Shown: positions 1-7,012 of the stretch, piece after piece | Layout: each line of letters begins with the position of its first letter | Numbering within the stretch: position 1 is the first letter of the stretch | Assembly: GCF_024298865.1 (NCBI RefSeq) | Contig: NZ_CP101161.1 | Span: forward strand, 2,191,227-2,255,226 | Direction of reading: 5' to 3' | DNA length: 64,000 bases | Source: Halorarius halobius | GTDB taxonomy: Archaea > Halobacteriota > Halobacteria > Halobacteriales > Haloarculaceae | The notes under the pieces: generated by a model | Database searches by the model: none | What the model saw: the letters and a program-made list of their open reading frames with translations, nothing else | What the model was told of the DNA's origin: nothing | Translations under genes and position numbers: made by a program

Positions 1-294
1 GCGGACGTTCTCCTCTACGTCTTCGGGCATCCAGGCGTCGCGGACCTTCGGGGCACCGCCCGCGGTGTTCTTCCCGCGGACCTCGAACAGCCATATCTCG
101 CCGTCCTCGCTCCACCGGAGGCCATCGTCGCACGGGTAGGGCACTTCGTCAGAGCGGAGGCCACACCGCCCCATCAACTGCATGGCTATCTCGCGTTCCC
201 AGTCGGTCGCTCCGGCGGCGCGCTCGACCGCGGCCAGTTCGTCGGGAGCGAGCCAGCACTTCGTCACGTCCCCGGAGTCGTCGAGCCGAACCAT
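1..294 (-). CDS. Tyrosine recombinase/integrase, N-terminal part
   Basis: The first 98 residues of a leftward gene that leaves the window. Starting with MVRLDDSGDV, it reaches the motif GRCGLRSDEV at about residues 44-53, which matches box I of tyrosine recombinases with its catalytic Arg, and RGKNTAGGAPKVR further on, which fits the beta-hairpin with the catalytic Lys. Box I comes so early that the usual N-terminal SAM-like core-binding domain seems to be absent. The catalytic HxxR and Tyr would lie outside the window. It probably integrates the element into tRNA-Pro. An ATG at 292-294 is the only good start. Confidence 0.8.
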   Translation of the reverse strand, partial: MVRLDDSGDVTKCWLAPDELAAVERAAGATDWEREIAMQLMGRCGLRSDEVPYPCDDGLRWSEDGEIWLFEVRGKNTAGGAPKVRDAWMPEDVEENVR

Positions 295-380
295 AACCGG
301 ATTTTGTGGACAACTAGGATAGTTCTTCGGGTGGTCGGGCGGTCAACGGCGGGTCAGACGGGGGTGAATCGGAGAATATT

Positions 381-405
381 GTCCGAGTTGTGAATGAACT
401 CGGAC
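381..405. promoter_or_regulatory. Perfect 9-bp inverted repeat upstream of integrase
   Basis: GTCCGAGTT, a 7-base loop, then AACTCGGAC. It lies in the 210-base gap between the integrase and the first hicB. It could be an operator or a transcript hairpin. The half-site CCGAGT also occurs as an inverted repeat in front of the other leftward gene cluster (2320-2335). Nothing else coding is seen in 295-504. Confidence 0.6.
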
Positions 406-456
406 ACGCCGTTTCGGAGACTGGCCCGGTCTCGGAAGCGGCCGCTCCCCCGAATC

Positions 457-474
457 ACTCCGGTCGACCGAAGT
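457..474. promoter_or_regulatory. Palindromic operator of hicBA pair 1
   Basis: ACTCCGGTCGACCGAAGT is an 18-base near-perfect palindrome with a perfect 10-base core, followed by GTTTTG at 475-480, which sits about 26 bases before the hicB start and probably belongs to the promoter. The identical block stands before the second pair (1040-1057). HicB antitoxins usually repress their own promoter, so this is the likely HicB site. Confidence 0.65.
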
Positions 475-504
475 GTTTTGCCGGGCGGTCCCATATTCGT
501 GGGC

Positions 505-780
505 ATGAGCACGCTCACCGATGACGACGACCGTCCGACCGAGGGCGTCGAGTTCATCCACGAGGACGATGGGTCGATTACGGCCCGCGACATCGAGACG
601 GGCGTCGCGTCGTTCGGTGAGACGAAGGCCGAGGCGCTGTCGATGCTCGCCGAGGCGCTGACGCTTCACGAAGGCGGCGGCGACCCCATCGAGGACGAGG
701 AGGCATTCCTCGACGAAATCGGCGTGGACGCAGACGAGATTGCGGACGACCCGAAGGACCTCCCCGAGTTCCTGCAGTAG
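505..780 (+). CDS. hicB: HicB-like antitoxin (pair 1)
   Basis: A 91-residue acidic protein. The segment IHEDDGSITARDIETGVASFGETKAEALSMLAEAL has the HicB partial RNase-H-like fold pattern: a strand with D-x-G, a strand, then a helix starting TKAEAL. It should neutralise the HicA toxin encoded directly downstream and repress the operon. I chose the ATG at 505 because it starts the conserved region and lies about 26 bases after the promoter-like GTTTTG; the upstream extension covers the operator and is not credible. A C-terminal DNA-binding domain is not obvious. A second, related copy lies at 1088-1333. Confidence 0.8.
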   Translation: MSTLTDDDDRPTEGVEFIHEDDGSITARDIETGVASFGETKAEALSMLAEALTLHEGGGDPIEDEEAFLDEIGVDADEIADDPKDLPEFLQ

Positions 781-782
781 CC

Positions 783-1028
783 GTGTCGCGGACGACCGAT
801 TTCTCCGGCCGCGACATCGTGAAGGTACTCCGTAGCCACGGCTACCAGTTCGTCAGTCGAACGGGGAGCCACGTTCAGATGCGGGACACGACAGACGACG
901 GCGAGGTGCGGAACGTCACGGTTCCGATGAAACAGCGGATACCAGAAGGGACGCTTCGCAACATCGCAGAACAGTGTGGCGCAAACGAGTTCGACGAGTG
1001 GTGCGAGTGGGCCGACCGGAACCGGTGA
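783..1028 (+). CDS. hicA: HicA-like mRNA interferase toxin (pair 1)
   Basis: An 81-residue protein with the HicA double-stranded RNA-binding-like fold: FSGRDIVKVLRSHGY, then TGSHVQMRD with the catalytic His of the family (GSHhxhr), then VTVPMKQRIPEGTLRNIAEQ. HicA toxins bind and cleave mRNA. It starts with GTG two bases after the hicB stop, so the pair is translated together. The order antitoxin then toxin is reversed relative to many bacterial hicAB loci but common in archaea. On a provirus it may stabilise the element or block competing viruses. Confidence 0.85.
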   Translation: MSRTTDFSGRDIVKVLRSHGYQFVSRTGSHVQMRDTTDDGEVRNVTVPMKQRIPEGTLRNIAEQCGANEFDEWCEWADRNR

Positions 1029-1039
1029 GTCGCCGCATC

Positions 1040-1057
1040 ACTCCGGTCGACCGAAGT
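1040..1057. promoter_or_regulatory. Palindromic operator of hicBA pair 2
   Basis: The same 18 bases as at 457-474, again followed by GTGTTTTGG and then GGTCCCATA before the start codon. About 35 of the bases between the palindrome and the ATG can be aligned with those of pair 1, so the whole promoter was copied with the operon. Confidence 0.65.
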
Positions 1058-1087
1058 GTTTTGGCGGCCGGTCCCATACTCGCAGGC

Positions 1088-1333
1088 ATGAGCACCGGCC
1101 GGGAAATCCGCCTCACCGAGAACGACGACGGGCGGTGGACGGCGCGCGACATCGCCGCGGAGGTCACGTCACAGGGACGAACCCGCGAGGAGGCGCTTAC
1201 AAACCTCGATGAAGCGGTCGCACTCGCGGCTGGCGACATCGGCCACGAGCCGACCGACGAGGAGCTCCGCGACCTCGGCATCGACCCCGCGGACAACACG
1301 TCCGGCGGCGAACTCCCCGACGTGTTGCAGTAG
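1088..1333 (+). CDS. hicB: HicB-like antitoxin (pair 2)
   Basis: An 81-residue paralogue of the product of 505-780: LTENDDGRWTARDIAAEVTSQGRTREEALTNLDEAVALA aligns across the whole HicB core, and both end in a similar LPD(V/E)LQ-type tail. The antitoxin should pair with the HicA encoded six bases downstream. Similarity in the promoter is greater than in the protein, which suggests duplication followed by divergence of the protein pair so that each antitoxin knows its own toxin. The start at 1088 matches the start of copy 1. Confidence 0.8.
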   Translation: MSTGREIRLTENDDGRWTARDIAAEVTSQGRTREEALTNLDEAVALAAGDIGHEPTDEELRDLGIDPADNTSGGELPDVLQ

Positions 1334-1338
1334 CCTGG

Positions 1339-1590
1339 ATGGGGCGCTCTACGTTTTCCGGGTACGATGTCGTGAAGGTCCTCGTGAACGCTGGGGACTT
1401 CGAATATCGGCGGGCGGCGGGCGACCACGCGCAACTTGCGTACGACCACCCGACGAACCCCGACGACAGGCGGCGCGTCACCGTGCCGTTGCACGATGAA
1501 CTCTCGACGGGCACGCTCCGCGACATCGCCGACGACGCCGGAGCAAAGGACTTCGAGGCGTTCTGCGAGTGGGTCGACCGGAACCGCTGA
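1339..1590 (+). CDS. hicA: HicA-like mRNA interferase toxin (pair 2)
   Basis: An 83-residue paralogue of the product of 783-1028. It shares FSGYDVVKVL, the VTVPLHDELSTGTLRDIADDAG segment and the identical ending EWxDRNR. The family His is kept in AAGDHAQLAY, although the usual Gly-Ser-His has become Gly-Asp-His, so activity may differ. It follows hicB by five bases. With copy 1 it makes a tandem toxin-antitoxin array. Confidence 0.8.
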   Translation: MGRSTFSGYDVVKVLVNAGDFEYRRAAGDHAQLAYDHPTNPDDRRRVTVPLHDELSTGTLRDIADDAGAKDFEAFCEWVDRNR

Positions 1591-1603
1591 AGAACCCGCT
1601 GGG

Positions 1604-1936
1604 TCACTCCTTGCCGTCGGGCTGGTTCCACGCGGCCCGGAGCCGGCTGTTCGCGGCGTACAGCCCGAACAGCGGGACGCCCACACCCACGAACAGATGC
1701 GACAGCGTCACGGGGTAGTAGGCGGGCGCGAGCCCCTGCCGGCCGACCGACTCCGTGGGCACGGCCAGCGCCTCGGTCGGCACCATGAACGTCCCGAGCC
1801 ACACGCCCACGGCGAACGCCAGCGGCGCGGCCGCGAGCACGAGCGCCTGCTCGCGGGCGGTCAGCCGACCGACCACGCGCCCGACCGGACCCGGTTCGTG
1901 CTCGCGCTCCTCGCGGCGGTCGTCGACGGTGCTCAT
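1604..1936 (-). CDS. Two-TM membrane protein of the provirus
   Basis: A 110-residue protein with a charged N-terminus (residues 1-25), then two hydrophobic segments at about 29-55 and 72-95 and a short charged tail. No enzymatic motif is seen. Its ATG overlaps the stop of the upstream coiled-coil gene (ATGA), so it is the last gene of a leftward three-gene unit starting at 2315. The function is unknown; the position between the toxin-antitoxin genes and the structural operon suggests an accessory or early role. Confidence 0.65.
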   Translation of the reverse strand: MSTVDDRREEREHEPGPVGRVVGRLTAREQALVLAAAPLAFAVGVWLGTFMVPTEALAVPTESVGRQGLAPAYYPVTLSHLFVGVGVPLFGLYAANSRLRAAWNQPDGKE

Positions 1937-2127
1937 CGCTGGCCCTCGCTGTCGACGGCCGTTCCGGGCAGGTCGCCACCGTCCTGCTCGCGGAGGTTCT
2001 CGCTCAGTCGATGGACGGCCCGCCGCAACTGGAGGTTCTCGCGGTACACCTCGGTCAGCCGTTCCTCAAGTTCGCGGACGCGCTCCTCGTGGGCGACCTG
2101 CTGGAGGACGGTGCGGTCGTCGCTCAC
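1933..2127 (-). CDS. Small coiled-coil protein
   Basis: A 64-residue protein beginning VSDDRTVLQQ. Residues about 8-50 form a heptad-like amphipathic helix (VRELEERLTEVYRENLQLRRAVHRLSENL pattern, hydrophobic residues every 3-4). The GTG start overlaps the stop of the preceding gene by GTGA; longer upstream extensions are Arg-rich shadow sequence. It probably dimerises and may work with its neighbours, for example as a partner of the AbrB-like protein. No known domain is recognised. Confidence 0.65.
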   Translation of the reverse strand: MSDDRTVLQQVAHEERVRELEERLTEVYRENLQLRRAVHRLSENLREQDGGDLPGTAVDSEGQR

Positions 2128-2315
2128 AGGTCGAGCACCTCGACGCTGTACTCGCGTTCGGCCTCCCGTTCGACCTTCGCGTAGGTCGCCCCGTCGAGGT
2201 CGTCGTCCTCGTCGAGCACGCCGTCGGCCCGGAGGTCGGCCTTCGGAATCGACACGGTGACGGTGCCTTTGTCCTCGCTCAACTTCCGGAGTGGGTCGTC
2301 GCCTGTGACGGCCAT
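2124..2315 (-). CDS. AbrB/MazE-like small protein (DUF8053 type)
   Basis: A 63-residue protein: LRKLSEDKGTVTVSIPKADLRADGVLDEDDDL resembles the swapped-hairpin AbrB/MazE pattern (G-x-V-T-V-x-I-P-K). This form is frequent on haloarchaeal plasmids and viruses. It is the first gene of a leftward unit with 1933-2127 and 1604-1936. A promoter-like GTTTCTAGT lies about 26 bases upstream on the minus strand, and an inverted repeat (2320-2335) lies between promoter and start, consistent with autoregulation. DNA binding is inferred from the fold pattern. Confidence 0.65.
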   Translation of the reverse strand: MAVTGDDPLRKLSEDKGTVTVSIPKADLRADGVLDEDDDLDGATYAKVEREAEREYSVEVLDL

Positions 2316-2319
2316 GCTT

Positions 2320-2335
2320 CCGAGTACGCACTCGG
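2320..2335. promoter_or_regulatory. Inverted repeat at the start of the leftward cluster
   Basis: CCGAGT ACGC ACTCGG, between the promoter-like sequence near 2341 and the ATG at 2315. It is a likely operator. It shares its half-site with the repeat at 381-405, but the spacing differs (4 against 9 bases). Confidence 0.5.
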
Positions 2336-2383
2336 CGACTAGAAACCTCGGACCCTCCGGTTCACCGGACTATTCGGACGCCG

Positions 2384-2410
2384 CGGAATCCGGAGACTCC
2401 GCGGATTCCG
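2384..2410. promoter_or_regulatory. Hairpin in the divergent intergenic region
   Basis: CGGAATCC GGAG A CTCC GC GGATTCCG forms a long stem with a two-base bulge. It sits in the 120 bases between the leftward cluster (start 2315) and the rightward structural operon (start 2456). It may be a regulatory site or part of a replication origin. A GATTACTC element near 2433-2440 is the probable promoter of the structural operon. Confidence 0.5.
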
Positions 2411-2455
2411 GCGTCTCTAGTCGGTGAGGGGCGATTACTCACCCGGGTTCAACCC

Positions 2456-2851
2456 ATGGCACGAATGGAAGGCGACTGGCTCGACTTCGCGCTCGCCGGG
2501 CTGTTCACCCTGGCGACCGCGGTGACGGTCGGCATCGCCACAGTCCAGATATTCGACGTACAGTTTTCGGACGCGGTGGTTTCCCTCGGCGGGAGTAGCC
2601 TCGACGTAGCGACGCTGTTCTCGCTGGGAACACTCGCGTTCATGTTCATCACCAACGACAACACCTCGGTCGGCGACCTCGGGGAGTTCGACGACGTGTA
2701 CGGCGTCAGCCTCGTCGCAACGGTCGGGCTCACGCTCGCCATCCCCCTGGTCCCCGCCGTCGAGGACCTCGTCACGAGTTCCGACTTCCTCCGTACCGCT
2801 GTAGTCGGCGTCATGTCGGTCGGGTACGCGACCGCCGCCTGGATTCGCTAA
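2456..2851 (+). CDS. Pleolipovirus VP3-like internal membrane protein
   Basis: A 131-residue protein with four hydrophobic segments (about residues 10-32, 44-66, 80-100 and 110-130) joined by acidic loops. Size, four-TM topology and position as the first gene of the structural operon before the spike match VP3 of pleolipoviruses, a major protein of the inner face of the virion envelope. The start codon lies about 20 bases after a promoter-like GATTAC. The next gene follows after one base. Confidence 0.75.
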   Translation: MARMEGDWLDFALAGLFTLATAVTVGIATVQIFDVQFSDAVVSLGGSSLDVATLFSLGTLAFMFITNDNTSVGDLGEFDDVYGVSLVATVGLTLAIPLVPAVEDLVTSSDFLRTAVVGVMSVGYATAAWIR

Positions 2852-2852
2852 C

Positions 2853-3077
2853 ATGAGTCTCGACGAGAAAATCAGCCGCTACGGCATCGTCCAGGTCGGC
2901 ATCTGGATGCTGGTGTCGCTGGCGGCCGTGAACTGGGGTACCGCCGAACTGCTCGACGTGAACCTCCTGACGTACGTCCCCGGCGAGTTCCGCTCGCTGG
3001 TGGTCGTCGTCATCGCCGCCGCCGGGGTCGTCAACCTCGTCGAAACGGCCACGGACGTGGAGGTGGTCGACGCATGA
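2853..3077 (+). CDS. Two-TM protein resembling DUF378/YuzA
   Basis: A 74-residue protein with two membrane segments. The first contains LAAVNWGTAELLDVNLL, which resembles the NWG-x-x-x-L-F motif of the small DUF378 (YuzA) membrane proteins of cells. It is placed between the VP3-like gene and a glycoprotein-like gene, with one- and four-base joins, so it is probably co-translated and may be a minor virion membrane protein. The DUF378 resemblance is by eye and covers one motif only. Confidence 0.65.
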   Translation: MSLDEKISRYGIVQVGIWMLVSLAAVNWGTAELLDVNLLTYVPGEFRSLVVVVIAAAGVVNLVETATDVEVVDA

Positions 3078-3568
3078 CCGACACCGTCCGCACGGTCGGC
3101 GCGGCGCTCCTGCTCCTGCTGTCGGTGCTGGCAGTCGCGGCCGTCCCCGTCGCCGGCCACGGCACCGGCCCCGAGGAGGTCGTCAACGAGACCGTCGCCG
3201 TCGACAACGAGACCCAGTCGGTCTACCTCGAAGTCGAGAACACCAGCGCGAACGTCACGGCGCACTTCTACCACGTCAACGGGTCGAACGAGACGCTGGT
3301 GACGAACGCCACGCTCTCGGCGTCGGGCGACAACGCGACGGACCTCTACGAGTTCGACGAGGCGGCTGGCCTCGATGCCGAGAACTACTCGGAGGTCAAA
3401 GTCGTCGCGCACGTCCCCGAGAACGAGACCGTCGAACGGACCGAGGTGGGCGTCATCCAGAAGGTCTCCGGCGGCGCTGGCGGCATCGGCGGCACCGGCA
3501 AGTCCATCACGACCGTCGGCGTCCTCGCGGTGGTCGCCGTCGGGGCGATTCTCTACAAGAGGGACTGA
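3074..3568 (+). CDS. Secreted single-anchor protein, probable minor virion surface protein
   Basis: A 164-residue protein with a signal peptide (about residues 1-29, ending VAGHG), about ten N-x-S/T glycosylation sequons, and a Gly-rich linker (GGAGGIGGTG) before one C-terminal TM segment ending in KRD. This is a miniature version of the spike layout. It overlaps the previous stop by ATGA and ends three bases before the spike gene. A secretory role and surface exposure are inferred from topology; no named family is recognised. Confidence 0.7.
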   Translation: MTDTVRTVGAALLLLLSVLAVAAVPVAGHGTGPEEVVNETVAVDNETQSVYLEVENTSANVTAHFYHVNGSNETLVTNATLSASGDNATDLYEFDEAAGLDAENYSEVKVVAHVPENETVERTEVGVIQKVSGGAGGIGGTGKSITTVGVLAVVAVGAILYKRD

Positions 3569-3571
3569 CCC

Positions 3572-5410
3572 ATGCGGTCCCTCGAAACACTCGGACGGTG
3601 CTCGATAGCCGTGCTCGTCGTGGCGGCACTCGTCTCGCCGTACCTCGTCGGCCTCGCGGCCGCTGAGACGGTTCACACCAAGACCGTCGACGCCAGCGGT
3701 GCGCGGTACGTCATCGTGGACGGCGGCGACATCAGCGGCGAGTTCACCATAGAAATGACCGTCCCCGGCGACGAGATACCGGACGAAAATCAGGACACAG
3801 TCATCGTTCGCAAGACGGTGGGCGACGGCTACGCGATACAGGAGTTCGCGTTCGTGAACGCCGGGGCCTACGAGACGGTCGAGGTTCGGGTCACGGTCCC
3901 GACCGGTTCGAGCGGGTCGCCTACCTTCGGAACGGGCGCTGACTTCGTAGAGCCCTACCAGCGATTCGCCAGTTCCGGTGGTGACGCTGACCTCGACTGT
4001 GACCTCGCGGAGTCCATCGGTTCGTTCACGACGAACATCGTGGACTGCCGAGGGCTCCCGTCACAGGGCGTCAACACGACCGAGTTGGATGCGAACGAGA
4101 CGAAAATCTCCATCTATCAGCAGATGGCGACCTCGAAGGTCAGGACGCAAATGAACAATAACTCCTTCCACAACAATCTGGAGGGGTACAAGAACGATGC
4201 GATAATCGCTGGAAAGAACGCCTATGTGAGGGCGCTCGTGAACGGCACCAGCGAGCCAGTCGCCCGTTCCCGAGCCCGCGAAGCGGTCCGGGATTACTGG
4301 GCGAGGATGCAGGTCGGAATCCTGAATGAATGGAGTGTTATGGCAGAGCAGGCTGTCTACCTTCGGAGTAGTGCTAATACCTCCTCTGGAGTGAATCAGG
4401 ACTTCATTCACTTCGGTATCAACGGCAAAGATTCTGACGACAACTCCGATGTCAGGTGGTGGGAGGCCCGAGAAGGTCACTCGGTGAGCCTCGTGAACAA
4501 CACGGATGCAAATACCACCATCATATGGGCCCCGTACCCCGACGGAACGCAGGAGGGAAGCCCATACAGTCTGCATCCTGGTTTCGAATGGTCGAGGCAG
4601 GGCGGAGGCTTCGAAGTCGGATACCTGTCCGTGAGCGAAGCCCCCTATGAGAGTGGGAAGGTGGCACTTGATAAGGCGCTGTGGAACAGCCGATGGTACG
4701 ATATCGAGAACGCCTCTACGTCCACGGTCGACCATGTGGACACGTTCGCCAACGAGACCTACGAAGCCTACCAGAACGGCACAATCTCGACGGCGGACCT
4801 AATCGACCCGTACCTCGCTCAGAAGCACTACGCGCCGGAGGACGGGTCTGACTACCAGACGTGGGCGCTGTCGTCGCTCTCCCGGCTCGGGGTTTCGACG
4901 CCGTCGACGCTGGAGAACACGGGCCGCATGGTCGTCGAGGACCACGCGGCGAACCGGACACTTGAGGGCATCCTGCTCTCCGACAAACTGCCCAACAACG
5001 ACACGTTCGCAGTCGGTCAGACCTACAACGCCTCGACGCTCGGCGGCGGGCAGTACGTCGTCACCGCGGACGGCACGGTCGAACTGACGGGCGAGTTCAC
5101 GCCGACCGAGTTCGTCACCAAGGACGGCACCGAACAGCAGTCGGTGACGTACCGGAACATCACCTACGAGACGGCGAACCTCACCGAGTACGCCGCCCTG
5201 ATGGAGACGCTTCAGACACAGCAGGCGGAGATAGACGCACTCCAAGAGGAAGCACGCGACGGAGGCGGCGGCATCGGCGGCGGTGATGGCCTTCTCTCGG
5301 GGCTCGTCGCTGGCCTCGCCGGCTTCCTCGGCGTCTCCCGCGAGGTCGCGCTCGTCGGCGGCGGTGCCGCCGTGGTCGGCGGCGGCTACCTCCTGCTCGG
5401 AGGCTCGTAA
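3572..5410 (+). CDS. Pleolipovirus-like spike protein
   Basis: A 612-residue protein with a signal peptide (about 1-30, cleavage near LAAAET), a large Asn- and Thr-rich ectodomain with many glycosylation sequons, a short helical coiled-coil (about 535-560, METLQTQQAEIDALQEEA), a Gly-rich hinge and one C-terminal TM segment. This layout and its place after the VP3-like gene match the VP4/VP5 spike that binds the host and drives membrane fusion. The middle (about 4080-4760) uses many A/T-ending codons and is visibly less GC-rich than both ends, pointing to exchange of the receptor-binding part. Confidence 0.8.
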   Translation: MRSLETLGRCSIAVLVVAALVSPYLVGLAAAETVHTKTVDASGARYVIVDGGDISGEFTIEMTVPGDEIPDENQDTVIVRKTVGDGYAIQEFAFVNAGAYETVEVRVTVPTGSSGSPTFGTGADFVEPYQRFASSGGDADLDCDLAESIGSFTTNIVDCRGLPSQGVNTTELDANETKISIYQQMATSKVRTQMNNNSFHNNLEGYKNDAIIAGKNAYVRALVNGTSEPVARSRAREAVRDYWARMQVGILNEWSVMAEQAVYLRSSANTSSGVNQDFIHFGINGKDSDDNSDVRWWEAREGHSVSLVNNTDANTTIIWAPYPDGTQEGSPYSLHPGFEWSRQGGGFEVGYLSVSEAPYESGKVALDKALWNSRWYDIENASTSTVDHVDTFANETYEAYQNGTISTADLIDPYLAQKHYAPEDGSDYQTWALSSLSRLGVSTPSTLENTGRMVVEDHAANRTLEGILLSDKLPNNDTFAVGQTYNASTLGGGQYVVTADGTVELTGEFTPTEFVTKDGTEQQSVTYRNITYETANLTEYAALMETLQTQQAEIDALQEEARDGGGGIGGGDGLLSGLVAGLAGFLGVSREVALVGGGAAVVGGGYLLLGGS

Positions 5411-5440
5411 CGACTCACAGCCACCCCTTCTTTCAGACAC

Positions 5441-6016
5441 ATGCACGCACCCACCAAGCGACAGAAGCACGCCGTGCTGGCCGTCCTCGCGCTCCTCGCG
5501 GTCGTCGCGGGAGCCACGCCAGTCGCGGCACAGGAGAACAGTACGAACGTCACCGTCGAGGCCGGGCAGTCGACGCCCGCGGGCGGCGGCGAGAACGCGC
5601 AGGTGCTCGACCCGCGCACCGAAATCGTCCGCGCGAGCTACAACGAGGAGAAAGGCGTCGCCATCCTCGTCATCGAATCCGACGACCCGCAAGCGGTCAC
5701 GCTCACGGACGCGGGCGGCGTGTGGTCGCCCGGCCAAATCAATCAGGTCCGGAAGGTCGTGCCCTCGGGCAAATCCACGCTCCGCATCGCCGTCACGGAG
5801 ACCGACGACGGCCGCGTCGGCGTCACGGTCGCCATCGAATCCGGGCTGTACGCCGTCCCCATCTCGTCGTCGTCGAGCATCTTCAGCGGGTCCCCGACGT
5901 GGCGTGACGCGCAACTGTCGGGCTTCGCGGGCTTCCTCGGCGGCATCGGCGTCGTCGCGCTCATCGCCCGCCAGCGCGTCCGCCAGGGCCGCAAGGAGGT
6001 GGAGCGCGTCCTATGA
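5441..6016 (+). CDS. Pleolipovirus ORF6-like secreted membrane-anchored protein
   Basis: A 191-residue protein with a signal peptide (about 1-30, ATPVAAQEN), a small beta-rich ectodomain, and one C-terminal TM segment (about 155-175) followed by a basic tail RQRVRQGRKEVERVL. Its position between spike and the next two-TM gene, and its size, match the conserved ORF6 of pleolipoviruses. The stop overlaps the next start (ATGA). Confidence 0.7.
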   Translation: MHAPTKRQKHAVLAVLALLAVVAGATPVAAQENSTNVTVEAGQSTPAGGGENAQVLDPRTEIVRASYNEEKGVAILVIESDDPQAVTLTDAGGVWSPGQINQVRKVVPSGKSTLRIAVTETDDGRVGVTVAIESGLYAVPISSSSSIFSGSPTWRDAQLSGFAGFLGGIGVVALIARQRVRQGRKEVERVL

Positions 6017-6816
6017 GCCGCGAGCAGTCCCCAATCGGCCGGTCGTGGCGCGACGTAGCCACCGACCTGCTCACGGCCTACAAGACGTGGATTGCACTCG
6101 GGCTCGCGGCCGTCGTCGTCGCCGACGCCACCGGCTACATCTCACTCCCGACCGTCGAAGTCTCCCGGCCGGTCAAAATCATGCTCCTCGGGGCACTCGG
6201 CGGCCTCCTGCTCGGGTGGGCACCCGCCTCCCGTATCGTGAAGTGGCTCTACGACCCGCCGACCGTGTGGCTCCTCGAAGTCGACGCCCGCGAGGACGAC
6301 GTGGCGCTCTACAAGCTCTCGCCCCAGCAGTTCAGCGAACTCGACGTGCTCCACGGCGAACTCCACCGCCTCTCGGCGAAACACGAGCTGTGGGAGTGTC
6401 AGGCGTACATCCCCGACCGGAACACGGCCATCGGAACGTGGCGCGGCTCCGCGTCGGACATGGAACTCATCGCGGACCGCGAGCGTATCGACGAACTCCG
6501 CTCGCATCTCGAACAGCAGGCACAGAAGGGGCTCAGTATCCGCATCAAGGTCGGGAGCATCGTCCGCGACGCCGTCCACGACATCACGGACGAACTCACC
6601 GCCCAGTACGAGGGCATCACCATCTACCGCGGCGAGAAGGTCCAAACCGCGGTGAATGACGCGCTCGACGACTACGACCTGCTCGACGAGGAGACCTCCG
6701 ACGACGAGGAGGTCGAGGAGGTCCGCAAGGAGGCCCGCCGCGAGACCGCGGCCGCCGAGGAGTCGGCGCGAACGAACGGGCACGAGACGGCGGAGGTGAC
6801 GCCGGATGCCGACTGA
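6013..6816 (+). CDS. Pleolipovirus ORF7-like membrane protein
   Basis: A 267-residue protein with two TM segments near the N-terminus (about 27-45 and 55-75), then a soluble mixed alpha/beta domain facing the cytoplasm and a strongly acidic C-terminus (DEETSDDEEVEEVRKE). Size and position before the ATPase gene match conserved ORF7. It may link the membrane to the ATPase. It overlaps the following gene by 11 bases. Confidence 0.7.
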   Translation: MSREQSPIGRSWRDVATDLLTAYKTWIALGLAAVVVADATGYISLPTVEVSRPVKIMLLGALGGLLLGWAPASRIVKWLYDPPTVWLLEVDAREDDVALYKLSPQQFSELDVLHGELHRLSAKHELWECQAYIPDRNTAIGTWRGSASDMELIADRERIDELRSHLEQQAQKGLSIRIKVGSIVRDAVHDITDELTAQYEGITIYRGEKVQTAVNDALDDYDLLDEETSDDEEVEEVRKEARRETAAAEESARTNGHETAEVTPDAD

Positions 6817-7012
6817 CGCCACGAGTCACGCGCTGTACGGCGTCGCCGCCGTCACGCTCGGGTCGGTGCTCGCAGTCGGCATGGGCAACCCGCCAGCTAC
6901 GGCGGTCGCCTATGGCCTGCTCGCGGGAGTGGGGTACGTCGCGTGGGACCGCGCGCTCGCCCGGTATCACACCGGGTCGTGGGCCGGCACCGTCGACGAG
7001 GTGGAGCGATGA
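6806..7012 (+). CDS. Small two-TM provirus protein
   Basis: A 68-residue protein with two hydrophobic stretches (about 8-25 and 29-45) and a soluble tail. It overlaps both neighbours (11 bases with the ORF7-like gene, ATGA with the ATPase gene), so it belongs to the structural operon. No motif is seen. Confidence 0.65.
   Translation: MPTDATSHALYGVAAVTLGSVLAVGMGNPPATAVAYGLLAGVGYVAWDRALARYHTGSWAGTVDEVER

Noticed and set aside
394-403. TGAACTCGG match to the tRNA-Pro T-arm as a left attachment site
   Set aside because: Only nine bases, inside a separate inverted repeat, and it would leave the integrase outside the element.
5283-6659. 458-codon Arg/Ser-rich frame over the spike end and following membrane genes
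   Set aside because: It overlaps four well-supported genes in another frame and has shadow-type composition.
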